In this document: one piece after another, positions 52,450-63,766 of the stretch
Numbering within the stretch: the first letter of the stretch is position 1
Layout of the letters: the number at the start of each line of letters is the position of its first letter
Source: Cytobacillus dafuensis
Lineage (GTDB): Bacteria > Bacillota > Bacilli > Bacillales > Cytobacillaceae
Direction: 5' to 3'
Assembly: GCF_007995155.1 (NCBI RefSeq)
Contig: NZ_CP042593.1
Span: 2,894,001 to 2,958,000, forward strand
DNA length: 64,000 nt
The notes under the pieces: generated by a model
Seen by the model: the letters and a program-made list of their open reading frames with translations, nothing else
Told to the model about the DNA's origin: nothing
The model's database searches: none
Made by a program: the position numbers and the translations under genes

Positions 52450-53244
52450 ATGAAAGAACATATTCTAGAGGTTATTAAGCAAATTGAAATTGATTACGAT
52501 GTAAAAATCCTCTATGCTTGTGAATCGGGAAGCCGTGCTTGGGGTTTCCCTTCTAAAGATAGTGACTATGATGTGCGTTTCATTTATATCCATAAGAAGA
52601 ATTGGTATCTTTCCATTGATCGGAAACGTGATGTTATTGAAATTCCGAAGCATGATTCAATTTCTATACCTATTAATGACCTTTTAGATGTGAGTGGCTG
52701 GGAAATAACCAAAGCTTTAAAACTTTTTAGAAAATCGAATCCGCCACTATTAGAATGGTTAATGTCTAACATTGTGTATTATGAGGAATTCTCTATGACA
52801 GACAAAATGAGAACCTTAGCTGAGGAAATCTTTGCTCCACCTTCGTGTCTTTATCATTACCTCAATATGGCAAAAGGAAATTATCGTGATTTTCTTCAAG
52901 GTGAGGATGTAAAAATCAAAAAGTATTTCTATGTACTTCGGCCGATACTTGCAGCTAAATGGATTGAAAAATACAACAGTATCCCACCCATTCAATTTCA
53001 AAGCCTTCTCGAAGAAATATTACCTTCAGGTGAACTAAGGGATGAAATCGATACTTTACTGAAACGAAAAATGGCTGGTGAGGAGCTAGATTTAGAGCCT
53101 AGAATTGATTTCATTAATCAATACTTAAACAACGAAATTGTACATTTAGAGGCATATGCGAAGAGCTTAAATATTCATATTCCAGATCCGACAGAGCGAT
53201 TGAACCAACTCTTTAGGGAGACTATAAATGAAGTTTGGAATTAA
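52450..53244 (+). CDS. Nucleotidyltransferase-domain protein (YcgL-like)
   Basis: 264 residues. N-terminal nucleotidyltransferase core GSRAWGFPSKDSDYDVRFIY (about 26-45) has the GS and DxD motif, followed by the helical C-terminal part typical of the YcgL/RlaP family (SNPPLLEWLMSNIVY, KYFYVLRPILAAKWI). Substrate not established. ATG 52450 preceded by aaaggg nine bases away. Confidence 0.85.
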   Translation: MKEHILEVIKQIEIDYDVKILYACESGSRAWGFPSKDSDYDVRFIYIHKKNWYLSIDRKRDVIEIPKHDSISIPINDLLDVSGWEITKALKLFRKSNPPLLEWLMSNIVYYEEFSMTDKMRTLAEEIFAPPSCLYHYLNMAKGNYRDFLQGEDVKIKKYFYVLRPILAAKWIEKYNSIPPIQFQSLLEEILPSGELRDEIDTLLKRKMAGEELDLEPRIDFINQYLNNEIVHLEAYAKSLNIHIPDPTERLNQLFRETINEVWN

Positions 53245-53261
53245 TCGAATTTGTGAATAAA

Positions 53262-53366
53262 TTAGGGGCTGTCCCATAAGCTAAGGTGTCAGGCACCGAA
53301 CAATTTCTAGAATCAATAAGCGAGCAGGATTCTAAATCTATTGAATTAAGTGAATGCCAGACACCT
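53262..53366. repeat. REP-like repeat element
   Basis: Starts near ggggctgtcccataag, includes the palindrome ggtgtcaggcacc (53285-53297) and closes with the inverse arm tgccagacacct (53355-53366). Palindromes of this type are common dispersed sequences in Bacillus genomes and are linked to REP-associated transposases. One copy in this window, no transposase beside it. Confidence 0.4.
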
Positions 53367-53379
53367 AATAAAGATAAGT

Positions 53380-55044
53380 TTATTTCTGATCTAAAGGAAT
53401 TGTCGCATCATGTAGTTCTTTTTGTAATTGTTGATCGAATTTCTCCTTGGAATCCCGATTCCATTCAAAGTAATCAGCCATATAATCAATTACTTCGTTT
53501 TGATACTTTTTAACTGTTTCAATGTTAAACAATAAGGCACCTGTCCTGCGAATAAAAAAGTCTACTGGTGTTGCAGTCATTTCATGTTCCAAAGCATATC
53601 TCAATTTAAGCCAAAGTTTTATAGGCAATTTATATTTTTCTGCCTCACTTGTTCCATACTCTTCAATCATTTTAAATAAAATTGGCACATTTGAACCATA
53701 CATAGAAGTAAGTTGAACAGCATCCTCTTTTGTTAATCCTGCTGCAATTCCTTTCTGGGACTGGATTAAAATAAATTCATCAAAATTATTTGATCCACCT
53801 ACATCACCACCAGAAATCGGCAAAAATTTCGTTTGACAGCTTGGTAAGCTTTTATTTTGTTCTTCTTTGAATTTCTTTGTTAAAATATCTACTATTGTTT
53901 CCGCCATTTTTCGATATCCTGTTAGTTTTCCGCCAGCAATTGTAATGAGACCTGACTCAGAATCCCAAATTTCATCCTTACGAGATATTTCTGATGGATC
54001 CTTCCCTTCTTCCAAAATAAGTGGACGAACTCCTGCCCAGCTGGATTCAACATCTTTCTCCGTGATTTGGACTTCTGGGAACATATAATTTATCGCATTA
54101 ATAATATAAGTTCGATCTTCAATCGTCATTTTTGGACTTACAGGATCTTCTCCGTAAAAAGTATCTGTTGTTCCTACATATGCCTTCCCTTCTCTTGGAA
54201 TCGCAAATACCATCCGATTATCAGGCGTATCAAAATAAACGGCCTGTCTTAGTGGGAATCTTGATTGGTCAATTACTAAATGGACACCTTTTGTTAACTG
54301 CAATGTCTTTCCTTTTTTGGAACCATCCATTTCACGAATGGAATCGACCCATGGACCCGCTGCATTAACAATTTTTTCGGCCTTTATTTCATAATTCTCC
54401 CCTGTAAGCTGATCGGAAACACGAACACCGATAACCTTTCCATTCTCATATAGGAGTTGGTCAACCTTGGTATAATTTATTGGAATTGCACCATTTTCTG
54501 CTGCGGCTTTTATCACTTCAATTGTTAAGCGCGCATCATCCGTACGGTATTCTACATAGTAGCCCCCGCCCTTTAATCCATCCTTTTTAAGAAGCGGCTC
54601 TTTGTTAATGGTTTCTTGTACACCAAGCATGGTTCTACGTTCAGACTTTTTAACCCCTGCCAAAAAATCATACACTCTCAAACCAATAGAAGTACTAAAT
54701 ATTCCGTAGGTTCCTCCTTTATGCATAGGGAGGAGCATCCACTCTGGAGTCGTTACATGAGGACCATTTTCATAAACAATGGCCCGTTCCTTTCCAACCT
54801 CAGCAACCACCTGTACTTCAAATTGTTTTAAATATCGAAGCCCTCCATGGACTAGCTTTGTTGAACGGCTTGAAGTTCCTGCAGCAAAATCCTGCATCTC
54901 AACAAGAGCTATATTCATACCTCTCGTCGCGGCATCAAGGGCAATACCGGCACCAGTAATTCCCCCACCGATTACTAATACATCGAATTTTATTGTTTTT
55001 AGTTTATTAATCATTTCTTTTCGAAAATGGTTTGAAAATTTCAT
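53380..55044 (-). CDS. glpD: Glycerol-3-phosphate dehydrogenase (aerobic)
   Basis: Membrane-associated FAD enzyme oxidising glycerol-3-phosphate to DHAP and feeding quinones. 554 residues: FAD-binding [19 protein letters not shown] (about 21-39), [20 protein letters not shown] (about 53-72), and [12 protein letters not shown] in the catalytic part. Ribosome binding site aaggagg 7 bases before ATG 55044. Downstream of glpK, but separated by an attenuator-like hairpin that probably responds to GlpP. Confidence 0.96.
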   Translation of the reverse strand: MKFSNHFRKEMINKLKTIKFDVLVIGGGITGAGIALDAATRGMNIALVEMQDFAAGTSSRSTKLVHGGLRYLKQFEVQVVAEVGKERAIVYENGPHVTTPEWMLLPMHKGGTYGIFSTSIGLRVYDFLAGVKKSERRTMLGVQETINKEPLLKKDGLKGGGYYVEYRTDDARLTIEVIKAAAENGAIPINYTKVDQLLYENGKVIGVRVSDQLTGENYEIKAEKIVNAAGPWVDSIREMDGSKKGKTLQLTKGVHLVIDQSRFPLRQAVYFDTPDNRMVFAIPREGKAYVGTTDTFYGEDPVSPKMTIEDRTYIINAINYMFPEVQITEKDVESSWAGVRPLILEEGKDPSEISRKDEIWDSESGLITIAGGKLTGYRKMAETIVDILTKKFKEEQNKSLPSCQTKFLPISGGDVGGSNNFDEFILIQSQKGIAAGLTKEDAVQLTSMYGSNVPILFKMIEEYGTSEAEKYKLPIKLWLKLRYALEHEMTATPVDFFIRRTGALLFNIETVKKYQNEVIDYMADYFEWNRDSKEKFDQQLQKELHDATIPLDQK

Positions 55045-55107
55045 TTCGGTGACCTCCTTTTTTAGAAAGGTTAGCTATTACAAGTTATTCCTTGTAACAG
55101 AAAATGG

Positions 55108-55161
55108 TAAAAAAAGACCCAAATAACATTATCAATTAATGATAATGAATTTGTGGTCTTT
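55108..55161 (-). terminator. Leader terminator of glpD (likely GlpP target)
   Basis: Minus-strand long hairpin (AAAGACC with GGTCTTT outside, ATTATCA with TGATAAT inside) with TTTTTTT, located 64 bases before the glpD start and about 85 bases after glpK. This is the place and type of the GlpP-controlled antiterminator in the B. subtilis glp leaders. GlpP binding itself is inferred. Confidence 0.75.
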
Positions 55162-55247
55162 CCAATTCTCCTCCCTTAGCGCCCAACTTATTTTTTTACA
55201 TACTTCATTTTGTTTGAAAATATTTATCAAACTATTTAAGTTTCACA

Positions 55248-56849
<1,602 letters not shown>

Positions 56850-56919
56850 TTAACAGCTAAAACCGTCCATAACATAATCGGAATCCCCCACTAGAAGATG
56901 TGACTCAGGTAAAAAAAGT

Positions 56920-56951
56920 TAAAAAAACCGATTTTGTCTATACAAAATCGG
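56920..56951 (-). terminator. Terminator of the ku gene
   Basis: Minus-strand 10-bp stem CCGATTTTGT/ACAAAATCGG followed by seven T's. Confidence 0.9.
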
Positions 56952-56983
56952 CAGATCCTTTAAATAAATATTCTGAATAAAAC

Positions 56984-57817
56984 CTATGCTTCCTTTTTGG
57001 CTTTTGTTGCAGTGGTTCTTTTCTTTTTTGCTGCTTTCTTTTTTGGTTTCGTTTTATCAATGGATGCTTGTAGGGCTGCCATTAAATCGGTCACATTCGT
57101 TGTAGGCTCTTTTTCTACTGGGGTAACAATCTCCTTGCCAGTACGCTTCGAATCAATAAGCTCTAATAAGGCAGTACGATAATCATCTGTATACTTTTCA
57201 GGCTCAAAATCTGATGTTAATTGGTCAATTAAAAGAATGGCTGTATCAATTTCTTTTTTCGTTACCTTATCTTCAGTTGGAACATTAGGTACATCTTCAG
57301 ATTTTCGAACCTCATCAGGGTAATGAATGGTCTCCATAACCAAGGTATTCTCATAAACACGAAGAACAGCAAGCTGTTCCTTAGAACGAATAATAATTTT
57401 TGCTAATCCCACTTTTTCTGATTCTTTTAATGCTTTACGTAATAACGAATAAGCTTTCCCTCCGCCATCGCCAGGAGACATATAGTATGTTCGATCATAA
57501 TAGATCGGGTCAATTTGATCCATTTTTACAAAATCCATTATTTCAACTGCCTTATCTTCATTTTCCTTTTTTAATTTTTCCAAATCCTCATTCTCTAGGA
57601 CAACAAATTTTCCTTTGGTATATTCGTACGCCTTTACAATATCCTCATTTTTAATTTCCATATTGCATACAGGGCACATTTTTTCGTATTTAATCGGGGA
57701 ATGACATTCTTTATGAAGATTTCTCAGCTTAATATCCTTGTCCTCTGTAGCAGCATGAAGCTTAATGGGGATATTAACTAGGCCAAAGCTAATGCTTCCT
57801 TTCCACATTGTATGCAT
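56984..57817 (-). CDS. ku: Non-homologous end-joining protein Ku
   Basis: DNA-end binding homodimer for NHEJ, 277 residues: MHTMWKGSISFGLVNIPIKLH at the start, KCHSPIKYEKMCPVC, VLENEDLEKLK, YYMSPGDGGGKAYSLLRKAL and a Lys-rich C-terminal tail (KPKKKAAKKKRTTATKAKKEA) that is typical for Bacillus Ku. Divergent from ligD with 136 bases between, the YkoV/YkoU arrangement of B. subtilis. Forespore expression (sigma-G) is known for the B. subtilis pair. Confidence 0.95.
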   Translation of the reverse strand: MHTMWKGSISFGLVNIPIKLHAATEDKDIKLRNLHKECHSPIKYEKMCPVCNMEIKNEDIVKAYEYTKGKFVVLENEDLEKLKKENEDKAVEIMDFVKMDQIDPIYYDRTYYMSPGDGGGKAYSLLRKALKESEKVGLAKIIIRSKEQLAVLRVYENTLVMETIHYPDEVRKSEDVPNVPTEDKVTKKEIDTAILLIDQLTSDFEPEKYTDDYRTALLELIDSKRTGKEIVTPVEKEPTTNVTDLMAALQASIDKTKPKKKAAKKKRTTATKAKKEA

Positions 57818-57953
57818 ATTATTACTCCAATCATGTTTTTACCTTTAATTTGCGTGAAACCTATGGATGCATACATAAAAACTTATGGAAACTGAGTAGC
57901 AGTAAATGATAATGGAAAATCTATAATGACTGCCTATTTGATAGATATGGAAA

Positions 57954-59828
57954 ATGCATTTGGAAAGGTTGTTGTTTTCTTATATGAAGCCAATGCTGCC
58001 AAGTTTAACATTTGAGGTTCCAAAAGGGAATGACTGGCTCTACGAAGTGAAATATGATGGATTTCGTGCAATATTACATTGGGATCATAATGAAATGTCA
58101 TTAATAAGCAGAAATGGCAAGCCATTATTAAACATTTTCCCCGAAATATGCTCATTTCTTGAAGCTAATAAAGAAAAGCTCAAACCTTATCTTCCCTTAA
58201 CATTTGATGGAGAGCTCGTCTTTTTAGAGAATGCATATAAGTCTCAATTTTCTACAATCCAAGTAAGAGGAAGAATGAGATCTTTGAGTAGGATCGCTGA
58301 GAAGGCAAAGGCATCTCCATGTCATCTCCTCATTTTTGATGTCCTTAAAATAAAAGGAAAACCCTTGAAAAACGAGGATTATCTATCGAGAAAAAAGACA
58401 CTGTATGATTTTTTTAAGAAATGTAACCTTCCATTAATGCCTGATGAAATGAATACAAAGCTTGTACAATATATTCCCTTCTTTAATGACTTTAATGAAA
58501 TTTGGGAAAAGGTTGTTCTTTTCAACGGAGAAGGAATTGTAGCAAAGCAAAAAACGAACAAATGGGAAGAAGGAAAAAGAACAACATTATGGTTAAAATA
58601 TAAAAATTGGAAATATGTTTCGTGTTTTATCACTGCATACGAAAAAACAAATGGATACTTTTATGTCAGTGTTTATCAAGACAATATGGTAATATCCATC
58701 GGGCAATTCATTTTTGGCTTAAAGCCAGACGAAAAAAAAGCATTATTTGAAATTATTAAAGCAAATAAAACAGATGAGGATAATAAATATATTTATGTTG
58801 AGCCGGCAATCTGCGTAGAGGTCAAATATTTGGAGCTGTATGAAGGGCAGATGCGAGAGCCTCACTTTCACCAATTTAGATTTGATTTAAGCCCAAATGA
58901 TTGTACCTACCATCAATTCATTCAAAAGCAAAAGAATTTCCCATCTGATATTGATGTGACACATCCTGATAAACCTTTGTGGGCTGAACCATCGATTCAA
59001 AAAATCGATTATATTCATTATTTACAAGAAATCTCACCCTATATGTTGCCTTTTCTTAAAAACCGATTATTAACTGTTATACGGTATCCACACGGTATTT
59101 TTGGAGATCCTTTTTATCAGAAAAATTGTCCAGAGTACGCTCCAGAGTTTGTTGAAACTGAAATGTCAGACGAGATAAATTATATTATTTGCAATCAATT
59201 AAAGACACTTCTCTGGCTTGGAAATCAGCTAGCATTCGAATTTCACATCCCTTTTCAAACGACTCTTAGTAAAGGACCGAGTGAAATTGTATTTGATCTA
59301 GATCCGCCATCCAGAGATGCATTTGGTCTAGCCATTAAAGCTGCCTTGTTAATAAAGGAAATTTTCGAGCAGCTTGAATTGATTAGTTTTATTAAAACGT
59401 CAGGAAACAAAGGACTGCAAATTTATTTACCATTACCGGAAAATACATATACTTATGATGAAACAAGATTATTTACAGCTTTTATCGCACAATATCTTGT
59501 AACAAAGGATCCTGCTTCTTTTACCATTGAAAGGATGAAAAAGAATAGAGGCAACCGACTTTATGTCGATTACATTCAGCATGCAGAAGGAAAAACCATT
59601 ATTGCACCCTATTCACCAAGGGGTACAAAGGAGGCGACCGTAGCTGCTCCTCTTTATTGGGAAGAAGTAAATGAACATCTAAAGGTGGAAAATTTTCAAA
59701 TACCACAAATGATAAAACGAATTCACAATAAGGGAAATCCCTTCCATACTTATTTCGAAGCGAAAGAAAAACAAAAATTCGGACCAATATTGGAGATTTT
59801 AAGAAATAAAAACCTGCCCTCTTTATGA
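57954..59828 (+). CDS. ligD: NHEJ DNA ligase LigD (ligase-polymerase)
   Basis: 624 residues. Ligase domain first: adenylated Lys in EVKYDGFR (about residue 33), FDGELVFL, GEGIVAKQK and TLWLKYKNWK. The primase-like polymerase domain follows from about 330 (LLTVIRYPHGIFGDPFYQKN, EIVFDLDPPSRD with the metal Asp pair, LDYIQHAEGKT-like DYIQHAEGKTIIAPYSPRG). No phosphoesterase domain, as is usual for Bacillus. The first ATG (57954) has no clear ribosome binding site; ATG 57984 is an alternative start. The last codons overlap a terminator used by the convergent gene. Confidence 0.94.
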   Translation: MHLERLLFSYMKPMLPSLTFEVPKGNDWLYEVKYDGFRAILHWDHNEMSLISRNGKPLLNIFPEICSFLEANKEKLKPYLPLTFDGELVFLENAYKSQFSTIQVRGRMRSLSRIAEKAKASPCHLLIFDVLKIKGKPLKNEDYLSRKKTLYDFFKKCNLPLMPDEMNTKLVQYIPFFNDFNEIWEKVVLFNGEGIVAKQKTNKWEEGKRTTLWLKYKNWKYVSCFITAYEKTNGYFYVSVYQDNMVISIGQFIFGLKPDEKKALFEIIKANKTDEDNKYIYVEPAICVEVKYLELYEGQMREPHFHQFRFDLSPNDCTYHQFIQKQKNFPSDIDVTHPDKPLWAEPSIQKIDYIHYLQEISPYMLPFLKNRLLTVIRYPHGIFGDPFYQKNCPEYAPEFVETEMSDEINYIICNQLKTLLWLGNQLAFEFHIPFQTTLSKGPSEIVFDLDPPSRDAFGLAIKAALLIKEIFEQLELISFIKTSGNKGLQIYLPLPENTYTYDETRLFTAFIAQYLVTKDPASFTIERMKKNRGNRLYVDYIQHAEGKTIIAPYSPRGTKEATVAAPLYWEEVNEHLKVENFQIPQMIKRIHNKGNPFHTYFEAKEKQKFGPILEILRNKNLPSL

Positions 59829-59836
59829 AGGCAGGT
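59807..59836 (-). terminator. Terminator of the EAL-HDOD gene, inside ligD end
   Basis: Minus-strand stem ACCTGCC/GGCAGGT followed by TTTTTA. It overlaps the final codons and stop of ligD on the other strand. Confidence 0.75.
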
Positions 59837-59842
59837 CCTACA

Positions 59843-61090
59843 TTAATGAATTAATCTTTCCTCGGATACTAGTTCATTCGACCAATTTAATGATTCTGCA
59901 TATAGTTTAAATAAGTCTTTTTCATCAATATTCATATCCTTACATTTTTCACTTATTACATTCCATTGAGCAGTTTCGACAGCGAGAACAAGATCAAGAA
60001 CTTCCTTTAACGGATTTCCTTTCCCATTTAAAGCATCACAAATATCTTCTTCAAGGGGAAGATCCTTTAATATCACACTCATCGGAATACTTAAGATCGA
60101 ATCCATAATTGAAAACATTCCTGTCATAAAATAACTTGGAGAAGGATTTCTTTTCATTTTTATTTTTTCAATTTCCTCACACATTTTTGCTCTCGTAAGA
60201 CTCAATTGAATGGTTTCCTGTGAAATCTCTCTTTTCTCAATTGTGGACTCGCGTACTGCGAGCACATAAATCCATTTTTCTAACTCTATTAGACCTAGCA
60301 AAACAACGGCCTGTCTGATCGAATTGATTTTTTGTTTTGGTCTGTATGCAGGTGAATTGATTAATTTTAATAATTTATACGATAAGGAAATATCCCTCTC
60401 GATTAATTCGGTAATTCGGTCTATACATGGATCGTTCGTCGACAAGCTTTGTATCATTTCATAATAGGACTGAAAATATGTCGGAACATCACGAGTTGAT
60501 AATACCGTTGGTTTAGCAAAGAAATAGCCTTGAAAATAATGATAACCCCTTCTCTTTGCCTCTTCAAATACCTCTCTCGTTTCAACCTTTTCTGCAACCA
60601 TTTTTAAGTTCATATTTTTGACAATGGCTTCTACTTTGTCTCTCATTTCTTTCGGTGTAAACAGGAAATCAACTTTTACGATATCTATATGTTTCAAAAG
60701 TTCGTATGAATATGAATTCTCTTCATTAAAAACATAATCATCAAGTGCAATTTGATACCCTAGCTCCTTTAAATCTTTACATATCTGTACTAATTCTTTA
60801 CTTGGTTCTATAGATTCAAGAATTTCAACAACAATATCACGCGGCCGGAAATAAGTTGGTAGTCTAAGTTTAAGTAGGTTTTCCGTAAAATTAATGAAGC
60901 AAGGCTTTCCATTTGAAAGCTTGTCAATTCCAATATTTAAGAAGCTGTTGATGATGAGCTCAGTTGTCGCTTGATCCCCATCCATATCAGGATATGCATT
61001 TTCATTTTGATTTCTTCGATACAAAAGCTCGTATCCGTATACATCTTCATTTGCATTAAAGATGGGCTGTCTAGCTACAAAAACCTCCAT
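59843..61090 (-). CDS. EAL-HDOD domain signalling protein (YuxH-like)
   Basis: 415 residues. N-terminal EAL-type domain (about 1-200) with ELL instead of the EAL signature, FINFTENLL, EILES, LDDYVFNEEN replacing DDFGTG, VKVDFLF and FQGYFFAKP. C-terminal HDOD domain (about 205-400). EAL normally hydrolyses cyclic di-GMP. The altered motifs suggest reduced or absent catalysis and perhaps ligand binding, as proposed for YuxH-like proteins. Ribosome binding site ggaggg. Monocistronic. Confidence 0.85.
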   Translation of the reverse strand: MEVFVARQPIFNANEDVYGYELLYRRNQNENAYPDMDGDQATTELIINSFLNIGIDKLSNGKPCFINFTENLLKLRLPTYFRPRDIVVEILESIEPSKELVQICKDLKELGYQIALDDYVFNEENSYSYELLKHIDIVKVDFLFTPKEMRDKVEAIVKNMNLKMVAEKVETREVFEEAKRRGYHYFQGYFFAKPTVLSTRDVPTYFQSYYEMIQSLSTNDPCIDRITELIERDISLSYKLLKLINSPAYRPKQKINSIRQAVVLLGLIELEKWIYVLAVRESTIEKREISQETIQLSLTRAKMCEEIEKIKMKRNPSPSYFMTGMFSIMDSILSIPMSVILKDLPLEEDICDALNGKGNPLKEVLDLVLAVETAQWNVISEKCKDMNIDEKDLFKLYAESLNWSNELVSEERLIH

Positions 61091-61217
61091 AAATTACCCT
61101 CCGACAAATTCTGCATGTATGATCGTAATTATTTTATACGACATAACTAATTAAAGTTGTCGAATTATGTAGTAAATGAAAAAAATTTATATTTTTGAAA
61201 AAATATATCATGCGCAT

Positions 61218-61245
61218 GAAAAGAGGAGCACTTAAATAGCGCTCC
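61218..61245 (-). terminator. Terminator of the riboflavin operon
   Basis: Minus-strand stem GGAGCGCT/AGTGCTCC with 5-base loop and a T tract, 23 bases after the ribH stop. Confidence 0.82.
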
Positions 61246-61267
61246 TTCATTTCGTATATTAGAAGAT

Positions 61268-61738
61268 TTATTTGGACATCTGTTTGTACAAATTTCCCAT
61301 CTCTATTGCCCCAACTGCAGCTTCCCATCCCTTATTGCCTGCTTTCGTTCCAGCACGTTCAATCGCCTGCTCGATAGTATCTGTTGTCAGAACACCGAAA
61401 ATAATCGGTATGCCGCTTTGCATTCCTATAGCAGCAACCCCTTTTGCCACTTCATTGCTAACGAAATCAAAATGTGGTGTTGCGCCTCGAATGACTGTTC
61501 CAAGCGTAACAATTGCATCAAAGTCGCTGGCTTGAGCAAGTTTCATGGCAGTTAATGGGATTTCGAATGCACCTGGAACCCAAACAACAGTCACATCTTC
61601 ATCCTTTACACCATGACGCTTTAAAGCATCTTCAGCCCCACTTAGTAATTTCCCGGTAATAAATTCATTAAAACGTGACACTACAATCCCAATTTTTAAT
61701 CCTGTCCCTACTAAATGTCCTTCAACCACTTTCTTCAT
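61268..61738 (-). CDS. ribH: 6,7-dimethyl-8-ribityllumazine synthase
   Basis: Penultimate riboflavin step. 156 residues: [14 protein letters not shown] (about 19-32), [36 protein letters not shown] and a final [14 protein letters not shown]. Forms the 60-mer capsid around riboflavin synthase in Bacilli. Last gene of the operon, 16 bases after ribBA, with a terminator following. Confidence 0.96.
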   Translation of the reverse strand: MKKVVEGHLVGTGLKIGIVVSRFNEFITGKLLSGAEDALKRHGVKDEDVTVVWVPGAFEIPLTAMKLAQASDFDAIVTLGTVIRGATPHFDFVSNEVAKGVAAIGMQSGIPIIFGVLTTDTIEQAIERAGTKAGNKGWEAAVGAIEMGNLYKQMSK

Positions 61739-61754
61739 TTTTCTTCTCTCCCTT

Positions 61755-62948
61755 TTATAATTTTAATAAATGGCCAAGCTTTGCTTTTTTCGTTTTTAAG
61801 TATGCTTCATTCTCATTTTTAATAGGCATTTGTAATGGGACACGCTCAACAACCTCTAAACCGTAACCCGCTAATCCGGCAATTTTCCTTGGATTGTTCG
61901 TCAAAAGCCGCATTTTCTTTACACCTAAATCCCTTAATATTTGAGCGCCTACCCCATAATCACGCAAATCATCGCCAAATCCAAGTTTATGATTTGCTTC
62001 AACCGTGTCATATCCTTCTTCTTGAAGCTTATAAGCTTTCATTTTGTTAATGAGTCCAATACCTCTTCCCTCTTGCCTCATATAAAGAAGAATTCCCTTT
62101 CCCTCACTTTCTATTTGGGAAAGTGCCGCTTCTAATTGTGGTCCACAATCACATCTATTGGAGCCGAAAACATCTCCGGTAAGACATTCAGAATGGACTC
62201 TTAACAGCACAGGCTCGTCCTCTGTAATCTCTCCTTTTACTAAAGCAATATGCTCTTTTCCATCCATCGTATTCGTATAACCCACTGCTTTAAACAAACC
62301 GAATTCTGTAGGAAGCTTGATTTCAGTTTCTCTCTTTATATATGAGTCATGTTTTAATCGATATTCGATTAACTGTTGAATCGAAATCATTTTTATATCA
62401 AATTTTTTGGCTATGAGCTCAAGATCCTTTACTCGCGCCATTGTTCCGTCATCCTTCATAATTTCGCAAATAATTCCAGCTGGTTTTGCTCCCGCAATAC
62501 GCGCCAGATCAACTGCAGCTTCCGTATGGCCAGCTCTTCTTAAAACTCCACCTTTCTTAGCAATTAAAGGAAAAATATGGCCAGGACGGTTAAATTCTTC
62601 TGGACGGGCATCATCATCCAGCATTTTTTCAATAGTCAAAGCCCTCTCGAATGCGCTAATTCCCGTTGTTGTTTCTACATGGTCAATCGAAACAGTAAAC
62701 GCTGTTCCACGACTATCTGTATTTCTCTCAACCATAGGAAGCAATTTTAGTTTTTCAGCTAATTCTTCAGAAATCGGTGTACAAATTAAGCCTCTTCCTT
62801 CTTTAGCCATAAAATTTACTGTTTCTGGTGTTACGAACTCAGCAATGGAAAGAAAATCACCTTCATTTTCCCGATCTTCATCATCACAAACAATAATGAC
62901 TTTCCCTGCTTTTAAATCCTCAATGGCTGCTGTAATCTCACTAAACAT
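61755..62948 (-). CDS. ribBA: Bifunctional DHBP synthase / GTP cyclohydrolase II
   Basis: 397 residues supplying both riboflavin precursors. RibB part: [11 protein letters not shown] (about 22-32), [19 protein letters not shown] and [12 protein letters not shown]. RibA part from about 205: zinc Cys residues in [29 protein letters not shown] and [18 protein letters not shown]. Ribosome binding site aggagg 8 bases before ATG 62948. Separated from ribE by a dispersed repeat. Confidence 0.97.
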   Translation of the reverse strand: MFSEITAAIEDLKAGKVIIVCDDEDRENEGDFLSIAEFVTPETVNFMAKEGRGLICTPISEELAEKLKLLPMVERNTDSRGTAFTVSIDHVETTTGISAFERALTIEKMLDDDARPEEFNRPGHIFPLIAKKGGVLRRAGHTEAAVDLARIAGAKPAGIICEIMKDDGTMARVKDLELIAKKFDIKMISIQQLIEYRLKHDSYIKRETEIKLPTEFGLFKAVGYTNTMDGKEHIALVKGEITEDEPVLLRVHSECLTGDVFGSNRCDCGPQLEAALSQIESEGKGILLYMRQEGRGIGLINKMKAYKLQEEGYDTVEANHKLGFGDDLRDYGVGAQILRDLGVKKMRLLTNNPRKIAGLAGYGLEVVERVPLQMPIKNENEAYLKTKKAKLGHLLKL

Positions 62949-62978
62949 GGTGCCTTCCTCCTTATGTCGCTTGATTTA

Positions 62979-63112
62979 TTAGAAAAACTTGGCGTTCGCC
63001 AAGTCCTTTTTGGTGAATGCCTTAGTTTTTCTTATGCGATCTTATTAGCAGGTATTTAACTAAAAAAACACTTTACTTTAGTACGTTAATAAACTTAAAC
63101 TTTCCTATTAGC
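62979..63112 (+). repeat. Dispersed 134-bp repeat, copy 3
   Basis: Same element as at 21515 and 31247, here lying within the riboflavin operon between ribE and ribBA and reading opposite to the genes. The hairpin part (cttggcgttcgccaag) is best preserved in this copy. On the minus strand it would form in the rib mRNA and could influence expression of ribBA and ribH. Confidence 0.88.
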
Positions 63113-63766
63113 TTATAAAAAGCCATTGCTTCTTAAAAAATTTTCAGTAATACCTTTGCCCTGACTTGATTCTGTTTGCTCTTTTTTCATAAAGGAATAC
63201 ATATATTTGGCAAGCATATCAAACTCAATATTAACTACATCTCCAACACTTTTTATTCCCAGGATAGTATCCTTTGCTGTGTGTGGAATAATGGATACTG
63301 TTACGGACTGATCTGTTATTCCAAAAATAGTTAAAGATGTTCCATCAATTGCAATGGATCCCTTGTTTATTACTAGATGATTTAATGAACCTGGAATAGA
63401 TATGTCAATGTAAATGGCATTTTCTTTTTTCCTCTTGTTTAGAATTTTTCCAGTTCCATCTACATGTCCCGTTACAAAATGCCCCCCAAAACGCCCATTT
63501 GCAGCCATAGCCCTTTCTAAATTAACCATCGTTCCTTCCTTAACTGAAGATAAGGAGGTACTTTTAAACGTTTCAGGCATCACATCTGCGGAAAATTCTT
63601 CACGTTGGAATTCAGTAACAGTTAGACATACTCCATTGACTGAAATGCTATCACCAAGCTGGATATCTCTTATTATTTTTGTAGCTTGAATCGTTAATTT
63701 AATTGTGTTTCCATTTTGAATGGCTCTTTTTACAGTTCCAAGCTCTTCTATGATTCCCGTAAACAT
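63113..63766 (-). CDS. ribE: Riboflavin synthase, alpha subunit
   Basis: Last step of riboflavin synthesis. 217 residues with the two lumazine-binding repeats: MFTGIIEELGTVKRA at the start of the first and GHFVTGHVDGTGKI opening the second, and SVNGVCLTVTEF and AIDGTSLTIFGI in equivalent places. Starts within the 3' end of ribD (19-base overlap), ribosome binding site aggagg 7 bases upstream. The stop lies directly against repeat copy 3. Confidence 0.95.
   Translation of the reverse strand: MFTGIIEELGTVKRAIQNGNTIKLTIQATKIIRDIQLGDSISVNGVCLTVTEFQREEFSADVMPETFKSTSLSSVKEGTMVNLERAMAANGRFGGHFVTGHVDGTGKILNKRKKENAIYIDISIPGSLNHLVINKGSIAIDGTSLTIFGITDQSVTVSIIPHTAKDTILGIKSVGDVVNIEFDMLAKYMYSFMKKEQTESSQGKGITENFLRSNGFL

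Noticed and set aside
53262..53300. Inverted repeat end of an insertion sequence (ggggctgtccc)
   Set aside because: No transposase frame and no matching second end are present, so I list it only as a REP-like element.
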